From the NCBI RefSeq assembly GCF_000757725.1, contig NZ_JJMU01000037.1:1-59434 (forward strand): a DNA stretch of 59,434 nt, given 5' to 3'. The stretch comes from Sphingobacterium deserti (GTDB lineage Bacteria; Bacteroidota; Bacteroidia; Sphingobacteriales; Sphingobacteriaceae). The notes beneath the pieces were generated by a model. The model was not told the DNA's origin, made no database searches, and worked only from the letters and a program-made list of their open reading frames with translations. This document shows, one piece after another, positions 17,777 to 26,104 of this stretch. How positions within the stretch are numbered: position 1 is the stretch's first letter; every line of letters begins with the position of its first letter. Position numbers and translations under genes: made by a program.

Positions 17777-18901
17777 ATGCACCACGTAGAATTTGAAGAT
17801 TGTTATATCACTATGTTGAAAGAAGAAGAGATCCTAAATCCTTTTCTCGTTCTGCATGAACTCTTCGCTGGGATTCCCAATGCGGAACTTTTGAGTGATG
17901 AGCTCTATGAGCTTTTTACCATTGGCGTTAGAAGTGGCGCGTGGCTCAAATATGAATCGCCACTAGTCCTGTACCGGAAATATAAAAAACTGGTACGGCT
18001 GATCGAGGCGGGATGGCTACTGGCGAAGATCAGACCGGCCGGTAGCATGCACGGAAAATTTCTCATTCCCTACGCTGAGACACGAGCACATATTCCTGTC
18101 AGCGTACCGCCGGATAAAAGTATCGATCCAAAAGGCGGTTCCTATAAAATTTTACTGGAGTTATACGTTAACGGAACGATGGATCTTTCGATCTGTACAC
18201 TACATGAATTGCTTTTTTATGGACTTCAGCCCACATGTACAAGATTCTCCCTAAACTTTGAAAGTTATCATGTCGTTACAGTTCAGAATGTAAGCCTGCT
18301 CATTGGCGCGCTGTATGAGATTTATTTGCTCGAAAAGGGGATGACGCTTAGCAGCGTTGATCTACAGGTCCTGTCCGTGGAACAAGAGTCTTTCAGAGAT
18401 AGGTTAAATATGTATAATTACCACGTTGACATTACCTACGTATTCCATCACTCGCCCAAGAAAGATCTGCTGGAAGCCATCACCATTTCAAAACACATCC
18501 TTGGATCGAACGGCTTCTGGAGATTGCATGTCAACCCTGCAAACATGCTGCACTATTACCATGACTTCATGTTTCTGTTGGATTATTTTAGCGAGTATTA
18601 TCAGGAAGCCGTTGAGGCAGGTGTTAATATCAGTACCAATTGGAAATATCCATCCAATAAGCATACGAACAAGATCAGGGACACTTACAAATGGCGCAAA
18701 AGACCGTGGAAGTACTTTGAGGAGAAGTTCAAGGAAAGAAGCGTTGCCGAGTGGCGAAAACATTTGGATGATTGTCTGGAAGATGTACTGGGCAACAAAT
18801 CCATATACACCTCATTCGACAAAGACTACGGTTCTCTTTTCGACTTTCTTGCCATGCTTGTTGAGTTTGTCGATGTAAGGCAATACGAACCTAAACTGTA
18901 G
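17777..18901 (+). CDS. Element protein of unknown function (374 residues)
   Basis: A soluble, aromatic-rich protein of 374 residues without signal peptide or clear motif. Features seen are LVLYRKYKKLVRLIEAG near 70-90, a Tyr/His-rich centre (MLHYYHDFMFLLDYFSEYY) and a basic stretch (DTYKWRKRPWKYFEEKFKER) near residue 310. It lies 148 nt after the previous gene and 54 nt before the NTase/HEPN-like gene, so the three are probably one transcript. I do not recognise the family. Confidence 0.6.
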   Translation: MHHVEFEDCYITMLKEEEILNPFLVLHELFAGIPNAELLSDELYELFTIGVRSGAWLKYESPLVLYRKYKKLVRLIEAGWLLAKIRPAGSMHGKFLIPYAETRAHIPVSVPPDKSIDPKGGSYKILLELYVNGTMDLSICTLHELLFYGLQPTCTRFSLNFESYHVVTVQNVSLLIGALYEIYLLEKGMTLSSVDLQVLSVEQESFRDRLNMYNYHVDITYVFHHSPKKDLLEAITISKHILGSNGFWRLHVNPANMLHYYHDFMFLLDYFSEYYQEAVEAGVNISTNWKYPSNKHTNKIRDTYKWRKRPWKYFEEKFKERSVAEWRKHLDDCLEDVLGNKSIYTSFDKDYGSLFDFLAMLVEFVDVRQYEPKL

Positions 18902-18955
18902 CAAAGAAATGGGTGTATATGCCCACATCCGCGGTCATCTCAAAATATCAAAGAT

Positions 18956-20704
18956 ATGGAAACAAACATTTCTAACGAACTCATGGACGCTTCGCAACTA
19001 GCAAAACGTTTGGTTGCATCGTTATTGATAGAGCAGATCTATTTTAGCAAAATTCAAATACAGGGCGCCCAAGTACCTGAACTTATCATTCTTCTTCCCA
19101 GTAGCAATACCCAGCACTTGACCGAAGCGCGGGCGCTGATCGGAACAATTCTGTCTTCACAACGCTCGTTTCGATACCGCACCTTTTATTTTCACGAGGT
19201 GAAGGAGGGACTAAAACGGGGAAGCATTGTCTTTTTTTCGATCTGCCAGCCGGAGCAGTTGATCTACATTAGGCCCGACAGCAACGTTCCGCTATTCAAT
19301 AACAAGGTCACTTTTGAGAAGGTGTACAGCAGGGCGAAGGTGGAACAGGAAAAGGAAAATAAAAAGATCAGCTCGTTCCGTCAGGGCATGAATTTCTATT
19401 ATGGAAGGGGTGACAATGAACTTTGTGCCCTGATGCTTCATCAGGTATTTGAACTATGTTACCGTCTTGCCGAGATCAACCTTATCGGGAAGGAAAAAAT
19501 ATCGCATTCCCTGCGCACCCACCACAAGTTCCTGTTCGATTTTATACCGGAACTCCATACTATATTTGATGCGCACAGTGAGCGCGAAATGACGCAGCTT
19601 GAAAACCTGAACGAGGCTTATATCCGCGCACGTTATGAAAACAGCTATGAGATTGCCCGTTCGGATCTGATCGAGCTGATGGGTAAATCAGTGCAGCTGG
19701 AGAGAATGATCAAAACTTACTCCGCTCTCGTGCATGCACAGTTTGAAGAGCGGTTCGCTAAGGAAGAATTTCAGATCGAAACAGAACACACCTCCATATC
19801 TCCAGCTGCTGAACCTAAAAGCAAATCCGAGCCTATCCCTGCCGGAAAGAAGTTAAGTTTCTTGCAGGTGGCCGTGGCGAGAATAACAGCTGCCGTGGAT
19901 ACCCATAGTATCTATCAGCTCTGTAGATCAAGGCTTACTGCAGATTTGGAGCTACCTTTTGCGGATGAACATGCAGGAAAGAATAGTTCTCATTATTATT
20001 TACTGGTAATCACTCATAAAGAGGTGGAAGGTTCCATCTATGGTCTGCAGAATGAGATAAACGATGCCAGCAAGATGGGGGATAGGTTAGTGCTGTTGTT
20101 CCATACTTTTAAGGCTGTGGAGAAATCAATCCGTGAGGGCGAGCCATTCTTTATCCAAAGACTGGTGAGGGCGGTCATCCTGTTTATGGCTCGTGATGCA
20201 AGTGAGATTCAAGTGATAGAACAAGCGGAGGATATGGACGGTTCATATTTAGTTAGAAAGAACGCAAGATGGACCAAGCGTCTTGTTAAAATAACAGCGC
20301 TGAAGCTTCAGGTCCAAAGGATGGATGATGAAGCAGCAATCTGTTCATATGTTTTCAGTTTGCTATGCGAGCAGGTGTGCCTATCTTTCATTGAAGTGCT
20401 TTTGGATTATAGACCTACCCATAACGGCCTTATGCATCTACTCGATATCTGCAGTCTTACTGATGCCAATGTTTATGCTTTCTTTCCAAACACCACTGAG
20501 CAGGACAACAGGCTATTTAAAGAGCTTTCAAATGGCCTGTCAAATTTCAGGTTTCGTCTAGCTAGTGAAATTAGCGCGGAAGAGGCCAAAATCATTCGTG
20601 AACGTGTGGAAAGATTTGCGAGTTTTGTCCTTGGGGAAATCAGTAGTTACTTAAAAGAGAACCCGCCCGTCTTCCCTCTTTCCTGCGAGTTGGGGTATCT
20701 CTGA
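18956..20704 (+). CDS. Tandem nucleotidyltransferase-like / HEPN-like protein
   Basis: 582 residues that look like two copies of the same two-part module. In half one, residues about 20-110 resemble a degenerate nucleotidyltransferase-like fold (FRYRTFYFHEVKEGLKRGS). Residues about 140-250 resemble a HEPN helical bundle (ALMLHQVFELCYRLAE, then AYIRARYENSYEI). In half two, residues about 344-420 repeat the first pattern (VLLFHTFKAVEKSIREGEPF), and about 440-575 look like a second helical HEPN-like bundle. No catalytic NTase GS...DxD motif and no RX4-6H motif is evident, so both modules may have lost catalysis. Related NTase-HEPN proteins act as toxin-antitoxin or element-associated regulators. 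The module assignment is by pattern, not by search. Confidence 0.5.
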   Translation: METNISNELMDASQLAKRLVASLLIEQIYFSKIQIQGAQVPELIILLPSSNTQHLTEARALIGTILSSQRSFRYRTFYFHEVKEGLKRGSIVFFSICQPEQLIYIRPDSNVPLFNNKVTFEKVYSRAKVEQEKENKKISSFRQGMNFYYGRGDNELCALMLHQVFELCYRLAEINLIGKEKISHSLRTHHKFLFDFIPELHTIFDAHSEREMTQLENLNEAYIRARYENSYEIARSDLIELMGKSVQLERMIKTYSALVHAQFEERFAKEEFQIETEHTSISPAAEPKSKSEPIPAGKKLSFLQVAVARITAAVDTHSIYQLCRSRLTADLELPFADEHAGKNSSHYYLLVITHKEVEGSIYGLQNEINDASKMGDRLVLLFHTFKAVEKSIREGEPFFIQRLVRAVILFMARDASEIQVIEQAEDMDGSYLVRKNARWTKRLVKITALKLQVQRMDDEAAICSYVFSLLCEQVCLSFIEVLLDYRPTHNGLMHLLDICSLTDANVYAFFPNTTEQDNRLFKELSNGLSNFRFRLASEISAEEAKIIRERVERFASFVLGEISSYLKENPPVFPLSCELGYL

Positions 20705-20724
20705 TTAGCGGGCAAATATCCCTA

Positions 20725-21558
20725 ATGCTTTCAGGTTTAGGTAATGATTTTTATATTTATATCATTGGCTATTTACCTAAACAGGAGTATATGGAAGAAA
20801 TGTCGTATTTCAGTAAGCGGCCACGATTTGGTAAAGCACATCCCTATGATATCGGAAGACCTCTTTTTTGGTGGAAGGGGCACTATGATATCCACTTTTT
20901 AAATAAGCTTTACGAGCGAACAGCATCCGAATTCACAGATTTCTACAATTACTATTTTGAATACTATAAACGCCACAACGATACAGGTGATGAACGTGAG
21001 TTTTATGAACATGTTTGTGAAATTGTGGATGATGGCTTAAGGAAACTGTTGGCTAACGATGAGCGAGAATCTAAGGTGCGCCACTATCGTGTTCTAAAAA
21101 GTAAAAAGCAGCTGCGGAAATTTATCTCTTTTCTGAAGGTTATTGATAAGTGGAATGAGGGGGGCAGCAAAGATGAGATTATTGCCAAGCAGGAAAGTGA
21201 ATTATTAGATCTTGTGAAAAAGGTTGCGGAGCTTAAGAAGGAACTAAAGTTAATTAAGCAGCGCGATACGGAAGATTATATCAATATCCCCACAGGTCAT
21301 TTGCTCACGGTTGCTGATCTCATGATTAAGATGCAGCAGCAGAAGACCGCTGATAACAAAGAGCTGGTTTTTTCGATCCATTCAAGTGTTTGGGTTAAAA
21401 TGCTCTGCCGTTATTTCCGACATGACGACGAACCCATCAGTGCAGAAACATTACGACGATATTTTCCTGCCAACAGGCACGATATGGGTAGTAAGTATGC
21501 CGAAGTGCCGACAAAATATAAGCTGTTCGATATTGTGCCTGCAAAAAAAAGAAGTTAG
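20725..21558 (+). CDS. Element protein of unknown function with central coiled coil
   Basis: 277 residues beginning 20 nt after the previous gene. The N-terminal half is rich in Tyr/Phe (FYNYYFEYYKRH). Residues about 150-185 form a likely coiled coil (KQESELLDLVKKVAELKKEL). The C-terminal part (about 190-275) could be a small DNA- or protein-binding domain (SVWVKMLCRYFRHDDEPISA, then ETLRRYFPANR). No family is recognised. The tight spacing suggests it works with the NTase/HEPN-like protein. Confidence 0.6.
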   Translation: MLSGLGNDFYIYIIGYLPKQEYMEEMSYFSKRPRFGKAHPYDIGRPLFWWKGHYDIHFLNKLYERTASEFTDFYNYYFEYYKRHNDTGDEREFYEHVCEIVDDGLRKLLANDERESKVRHYRVLKSKKQLRKFISFLKVIDKWNEGGSKDEIIAKQESELLDLVKKVAELKKELKLIKQRDTEDYINIPTGHLLTVADLMIKMQQQKTADNKELVFSIHSSVWVKMLCRYFRHDDEPISAETLRRYFPANRHDMGSKYAEVPTKYKLFDIVPAKKRS

Positions 21559-21727
21559 TCCTAACTAGCCCTTACCCTGTAAAACCGTATCAAAATTGAC
21601 CAACCCTTTTCTGATGATCATCTTGGAAAAGTTCTATCAAGTTCCTTTGTAATCAAATGGTGGCGAAATACATCAACGTGTTCACGCCAATGATTTATTT
21701 TTTATTACATCTAACAAAGGAGTGTCA

Positions 21728-21997
21728 ATGAACGTGGAACTTATCACAAGGGGAGACCTTGAACAACTAAAGCAAGAACTGATAGAGGAGATCAGAAGGA
21801 GCAATCCTCATCCAAGAAAGCAAGGTAACGAACCAAAGGTCTACCTAAAAAGTTATGAGGTTCGAAAGCTGCTAGGTATCTCTGCCGGAACTTTGCAGAA
21901 TCTCCGTGTTAACGGTACGTTGCCTTTTAAAAAGATTGGAGGACTGATGTATTACCGTTATGAAGATATCCAAAATTTGATGGAGGGTGACCGATGA
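21728..21997 (+). CDS. Helix-turn-helix (MerR/excisionase-like) protein
   Basis: From the ATG at 21728, 89 residues; a GTG two codons earlier is also possible. Residues about 40-85 form a winged-helix domain of the HTH_17 type (YEVRKLLGISAGTLQNLRVN, then GLMYYRYEDIQNLM), as in excisionase-like proteins of Bacteroidota mobile elements. The N-terminal part is a charged helix (DLEQLKQELIEEIRR). It lies upstream of the candidate oriT and mobilization genes, so roles in excision or in control of mob transcription are both plausible. Confidence 0.8.
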   Translation: MNVELITRGDLEQLKQELIEEIRRSNPHPRKQGNEPKVYLKSYEVRKLLGISAGTLQNLRVNGTLPFKKIGGLMYYRYEDIQNLMEGDR

Positions 21998-22117
21998 GAT
22001 CGTTAAGAAATTTGTGTTTAGCTTCTAAGAATTTGGAACTCAAAAATCTTAGGGAATGCCAGCTGAATAGCTTATCAGCAAAGCGTCCGCTTGTGCTGAC
22101 GGTGTTAAGGAGCAAGT

Positions 22118-22171
22118 TTATTTTTTTGCAATGCAAAAAATCATTTTCCCACGCTGACAGGCGTGGGAAAA
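22118..22171. promoter_or_regulatory. Candidate origin of transfer (oriT)
   Basis: Two inverted repeats lie side by side immediately before the mobilization genes. The first is TTTTTTGCA / TGCAAAAAA around one base (about 22118-22140). The second is a perfect 11-bp stem, TTTTCCCACGC (22144-22154) with GCGTGGGAAAA (22161-22171), around a 6-nt loop. oriT sites usually lie next to the relaxosome genes and hold such repeats beside the nic site. No nic sequence can be named from the sequence alone. Confidence 0.45.
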
Positions 22172-22219
22172 TAGAGTTGCTCCCGGTGGTCGCTTCTTGT
22201 AAAACTGAAAAATCTGGTT

Positions 22220-22600
22220 ATGAAGATGAGGGCGAAAGAACCGAATACGGAACAAGTAAGGGAGAAGAGGGGGCGTCCGAAGAAAGCTATTACCCGTAGC
22301 ATTTCGCTCGTGGTAAGAATTACGCCTACCGAACGGATGTTGATCGAGGGGAAGGCTAAAAATGCCGGGTTGCGAGTAAGCGACTGGTTTCGTCAATCGG
22401 CAAAAGTTGCAGTGATTAGACCACGGCTTTCAAAAGAGGAAGCTAATTTTCTAAGGATGATGTCGGGGATGGCTAATAACCTTAACCAGCTTACCAAACT
22501 TGCGCATACGAGCGGGCTATTTTCGTTTTCTGTCGATCTGCGTAGATTGCTGAGGGAAATAGGAAACCTTATGGAAAAGATAGGTGAGGATGATAGCTAA
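22220..22600 (+). CDS. MobC-like relaxosome accessory protein
   Basis: A 126-residue basic protein. After a charged head (REKRGRPKKAITRSISLVVR), residues about 30-70 have a ribbon-helix-helix-like pattern (VRITPTERMLIEGKAKNAGL), and the end has NNLNQLTKLAHTSGLF, typical of bacterial mobilisation proteins. These bind oriT and help the relaxase. Its end overlaps the start of the relaxase gene at 22590, so the pair is translationally coupled. Confidence 0.85.
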   Translation: MKMRAKEPNTEQVREKRGRPKKAITRSISLVVRITPTERMLIEGKAKNAGLRVSDWFRQSAKVAVIRPRLSKEEANFLRMMSGMANNLNQLTKLAHTSGLFSFSVDLRRLLREIGNLMEKIGEDDS

Positions 22601-23558
22601 AGTGATCGTAGGTAAGAGTTTTGGAGGTTGTGTTCGTTATCTATTGGAGAGAGAGCAATCTGCGATTATTGACTCAACGGAAGTAAGGGATTACGACATC
22701 AAAGCGATCATAGCGGATCTTAATGCACAGCGTAAGATGCGACCACAACTCGGTAACGCGGTCGGACATACTGTAATTAGTTGGAGTAATGAGGATCGTA
22801 ACAGATTATCGGTACAAAAAATGACGGCACACGCACGAGAGTATATGGAGAAGATGGGCCTCAAGAATACACAGTACATTACAGTGTTACATACCGATAA
22901 AAAGCATCCGCATTTGCACATTGTTTACAATAGGGTTGATAACAATGGCGATACGTTGGACAATTTTAATCAGTGGCACAAAAGCCAAAAGATATGTCGA
23001 CAGATGACCGAAAAATATTGTTACCACTTCGGTAGAGGGAAGATAGACGTGAATAGGAAATCATTGATTGGAAAGGATAAACTGCGCTATGCAGTGCATG
23101 ATGCACTGGAATTAGTTATGGAGAAAGCCATCACACTAAAGCATATGGAAATGATGTTGAAACGGCAGGGTATCGGCATGCATTATAAGTTTCGTAGTGG
23201 AACAAATGAGGTACAGGGTGTTTCTTTTGAGAAGGATGGGGTTAAATTCAAGGGATCAGCAATCGACCGCAAGTATAGTTATAGTGGTATTCAAAAACAG
23301 CTACAAGAAAACCAAAAGTTGGACAGAGGCGAGCTTTTAAATTCCGTAGATTCTCGTCCGCTTGCAGCCCAGATTCGCGATGTGCTTGCTAGTCCAATGG
23401 CTGTGTCTAATCCCGTCGGACAACTAGGTAAAACATTGCTTGGTTTTTTCTCGCAGCCGATCGATATAGTACCTGAACCGGAAAACCTAACCGACGCTGA
23501 AAAACGGCGACGAAAACGAAAACAGAATGAAGCAAAGTCCAAGGTAATTGGCAGATAA
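22590..23558 (+). CDS. Relaxase / mobilization nuclease
   Basis: 322 residues from the ATG at 22590 (a GTG two codons earlier is an alternative). The protein starts MIAKVIVGKSFGGCVRYLLE with the early Tyr and has the metal-binding HTDKKHPHLH motif (about 101-110) of the relaxase family that includes Bacteroides MobA/MobB. It would nick oriT and carry the strand into the recipient. The C-terminus is basic (EKRRRKRKQNEAKSKV). It overlaps the MobC-like gene upstream and is followed 9 nt later by a membrane/coiled-coil gene. Complete on sequence, so the island could still be mobilised by a helper even though its integrase is damaged. Confidence 0.9.
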   Translation: MIAKVIVGKSFGGCVRYLLEREQSAIIDSTEVRDYDIKAIIADLNAQRKMRPQLGNAVGHTVISWSNEDRNRLSVQKMTAHAREYMEKMGLKNTQYITVLHTDKKHPHLHIVYNRVDNNGDTLDNFNQWHKSQKICRQMTEKYCYHFGRGKIDVNRKSLIGKDKLRYAVHDALELVMEKAITLKHMEMMLKRQGIGMHYKFRSGTNEVQGVSFEKDGVKFKGSAIDRKYSYSGIQKQLQENQKLDRGELLNSVDSRPLAAQIRDVLASPMAVSNPVGQLGKTLLGFFSQPIDIVPEPENLTDAEKRRRKRKQNEAKSKVIGR

Positions 23559-23567
23559 AAAAACTTT

Positions 23568-24227
23568 ATGAAAGAACAAGAGTTATATGATCTTCTAAAA
23601 GATCAGCAAGATATATTGGTGAATATAAATCAGCGCCTCGATCAGATCGATAAAGCGGGCGCGGAGCAGAATAATATTTCCGGGAAGCTTGACAGTATTG
23701 GAAAGGTACTAGGAGATTTGCAAAATGATCTGGCAGTTGTAGATGTGAAAGAAGTTTTACAAAGACAGGTTGCTTCAGGAAGTAACCTCCTTACCGTAAT
23801 CCGTGAACAAAATACGATGCAAGATAAGTTGATAAAGGAGATGCCAAAAAAAATAAAGGTTAGTGTTGAACATAATCTTACTGGGAAACAGCGTCCATAT
23901 GCTTTGGCCGGGATTAGTCTACTACTTATTGCATTATTTTCTTTATTTTCCAGTATACTGCTTTGGCAAGCGAACGATCGGCTTGAGGATAGTGATATTA
24001 AGATTCGATTTGTGCGACTTCTTCATCCCAAATTATGGATAGATACTGATTCGGTTTATCGCGATAATCCCGAAGAAATTCAAAAATGGGTAGAGCATGA
24101 AGAGGAAAGATTGATTGCAATTCAAAAGGCGGAAGAAGTCGTTAAAAAATCAAGTGAAGAAGCATTACGTGCGGAAACTCGCCTAGAAGGTTTAAAGAAA
24201 CATAAACATAAGATTAAAATAAAATAG
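23568..24227 (+). CDS. Mobilization accessory protein: coiled coil with one membrane helix
   Basis: 219 residues. A long N-terminal coiled coil (about 1-100) leads to one membrane helix (YALAGISLLLIALFSLFSSI, about 111-132). A C-terminal charged helix follows, ending in a Lys/His-rich tail (KKHKHKIKIK). There is no signal peptide. It lies 9 nt after the relaxase gene, so it probably links the relaxosome to the membrane or to the coupling protein of a helper element. Position and shape support this; sequence family is not recognised. Confidence 0.65.
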   Translation: MKEQELYDLLKDQQDILVNINQRLDQIDKAGAEQNNISGKLDSIGKVLGDLQNDLAVVDVKEVLQRQVASGSNLLTVIREQNTMQDKLIKEMPKKIKVSVEHNLTGKQRPYALAGISLLLIALFSLFSSILLWQANDRLEDSDIKIRFVRLLHPKLWIDTDSVYRDNPEEIQKWVEHEEERLIAIQKAEEVVKKSSEEALRAETRLEGLKKHKHKIKIK

Positions 24228-24853
24228 GCAATTAATTGGTGTAAATATTTAGAAATAAGGTTTTTATACTGTTTTGAAAATTCGAGATGAAAATAATCAT
24301 TTTTAGAACCTTCTATTATATCTGACGATCTTCGACAGCTCAAAAATCTTGTGTTCAACAAATCAATTAACGACTACAGTGCTCTTTAAAAATATTTGGT
24401 ATGCATTATAAAGTATATTCAGAACTTTTGTTAATTATTAAAAAAAGAGCTATTTTTATAATGGTTAATCGATATATTTTGGCTTATAATATTGGGGGTG
24501 TCAACTTGAAAATTTTGATGAAACTTAGCAGGAACTTTTTGATTTAGTGTATTCTATTTTTATTTCCAAATTTAGCTCTATTTTTGTCTGGAATCACAAA
24601 CTGAAAACGAAATTTGTAGCTTGCATAAGCTGTTTTGGGCATGCAATTGCGCTGCGATAGACTAACAGTCAATTCGGAATAGGACTAAGTAATTCGTTCT
24701 TATTACGGAAAACCGTAAGAGAATGCTAAAGCTTTATGTATCTTGGATTACGAAAAACCATAAACATTTGCGGTTTATTAGATTTGCTGTTTAAGTACTT
24801 CAAAATCTGGTAATTTTATTTTTATTATATAAAATAAGTAACTATTATATTTC
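24228..24853. other. Non-coding leader of the defence-like operon
   Basis: 626 bp without a credible gene, strongly AT-rich. It holds a small perfect hairpin, TTACGG-AAAA-CCGTAA (24703-24718). A partial second copy follows (TTACGAAAAACC, about 24740-24755), and ATAAAC / GTTTAT pair a little further on. These could be operators or RNA structure in the leader of the methyltransferase operon. It is also the point where composition changes between the mobilization genes and the defence-like block. Confidence 0.45.
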
Positions 24854-26104
24854 ATGGCAAAAAACACTTACATTGATTTATTCGCTGGCTGTGGTGGGCT
24901 TTCTCTAGGTTTTTATAACTCTAAAGAGTGGGAGGCTAGTTTTGCTATTGAAAAAAGCCCTGATGCCTTCGAAACCCTTAAATATAATTTAATAGAACGC
25001 CATGAACATTTTAATTGGCCATCATGGTTGCCATTGGTTAATCACGATATAAACGACATCATTAAAAAATATGATGCAAATTTACGATCGCTTAGAGGGC
25101 AAATCGATCTTGTTGCCGGAGGGCCGCCTTGTCAAGGTTTCTCTACAGCCGGAAGACGTATTGAAAATGATAAGAGAAATATGTTGATAGAGTCTTATGT
25201 GAATTTTATCCGATTAGTGCAACCAAAACTAATATTTTTTGAAAATGTTAAAGGTTTTACGCAAAAGTTCGATAAAAATAAAGTAAAAGGTCGCGTTTAT
25301 TCTGAGTATGTAAAGAGTTCACTCTCCCGTGTAATGAAGAAGGAGAACTTCCCAGGGTATGAGGTGCATGGTAAGTTGATTGACTTCTCTGATTTTGGAG
25401 TTCCCCAAAAACGAACTCGGTTCATATTGGTCGGTATCCGGAAAGATCTCGACCTAACTTATACTTCTAAAGATTTCTTCGATCTCTTAATCTCAAACAA
25501 AACGGCATTTGCGGAATCCAAAGGAATAAGTGTTAGTACTACTCTTGAAGATGCTATTTCTGATTTATTAAGAATTCAAGAAACGGCTTGTCCAGACTCT
25601 ATAGGTTTCAGATCTGGTCTGTACAATAACATATCTTCCGACTTTCAAAGATTATTGAGACACGGTTGTTTTGACAAAGTTCCTGATAGTCATCGGTTTG
25701 CTAGACATAGTGATGAAACCGTAAAAAAATTCCAATATCTATTAAAATTCGCTGAAAGAGGTAAATCTCTTTCCAAAGAAATAAAGGAGAGGTACGATCT
25801 TAAAAAGAGAACTATAATACCTTTGGCAGGCAATCAACCAACACCGACGATTACAACTCTGCCGGATGATTACATTCATTATAGCGAGCCAAGAATCTTT
25901 ACCGTCAGAGAATATGCACGAATACAATCATTTAACGACTGGTATAAATTTAAAAGTAAGTATACAACTGGAGGAAAACGAAGAACCAAAGAGGTTCCGC
26001 GATATTCACAAATAGGCAATGCAATCCCACCACTTTTTGGAGAGCAAGCTGGAGTAATTTTAAATATAATGATTAGAGATAATGCAAAAAAATCTTCAGT
26101 TTAA
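24854..26104 (+). CDS. DNA (cytosine-5) methyltransferase
   Basis: A 416-residue enzyme that transfers a methyl group from SAM to C5 of cytosine in a specific DNA site. All key motifs are present: I (DLFAGCGGLSLGF, 8-20), IV (GGPPCQGFS with catalytic C93), VI (FFENVKGF), VIII (QKRTRFILVG) and X (QIGNAIPP near the end). The variable target-recognition region lies between VIII and X. Recognition site unknown. No restriction endonuclease gene is visible next to it; instead it overlaps the ATPase/kinase gene by 23 nt. It is either an orphan methylase or a self-marking part of that system. Confidence 0.93.
   Translation: MAKNTYIDLFAGCGGLSLGFYNSKEWEASFAIEKSPDAFETLKYNLIERHEHFNWPSWLPLVNHDINDIIKKYDANLRSLRGQIDLVAGGPPCQGFSTAGRRIENDKRNMLIESYVNFIRLVQPKLIFFENVKGFTQKFDKNKVKGRVYSEYVKSSLSRVMKKENFPGYEVHGKLIDFSDFGVPQKRTRFILVGIRKDLDLTYTSKDFFDLLISNKTAFAESKGISVSTTLEDAISDLLRIQETACPDSIGFRSGLYNNISSDFQRLLRHGCFDKVPDSHRFARHSDETVKKFQYLLKFAERGKSLSKEIKERYDLKKRTIIPLAGNQPTPTITTLPDDYIHYSEPRIFTVREYARIQSFNDWYKFKSKYTTGGKRRTKEVPRYSQIGNAIPPLFGEQAGVILNIMIRDNAKKSSV

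Noticed and set aside
21994..22299. A 101-codon frame overlapping the HTH and MobC-like genes
   Set aside because: It runs through the inverted repeats of the candidate oriT, overlaps two real genes, and has no protein-like pattern.
24854..26104. Classical type II restriction-modification system
   Set aside because: The methyltransferase is complete, but no restriction endonuclease fold or motif was recognised in the neighbouring genes.
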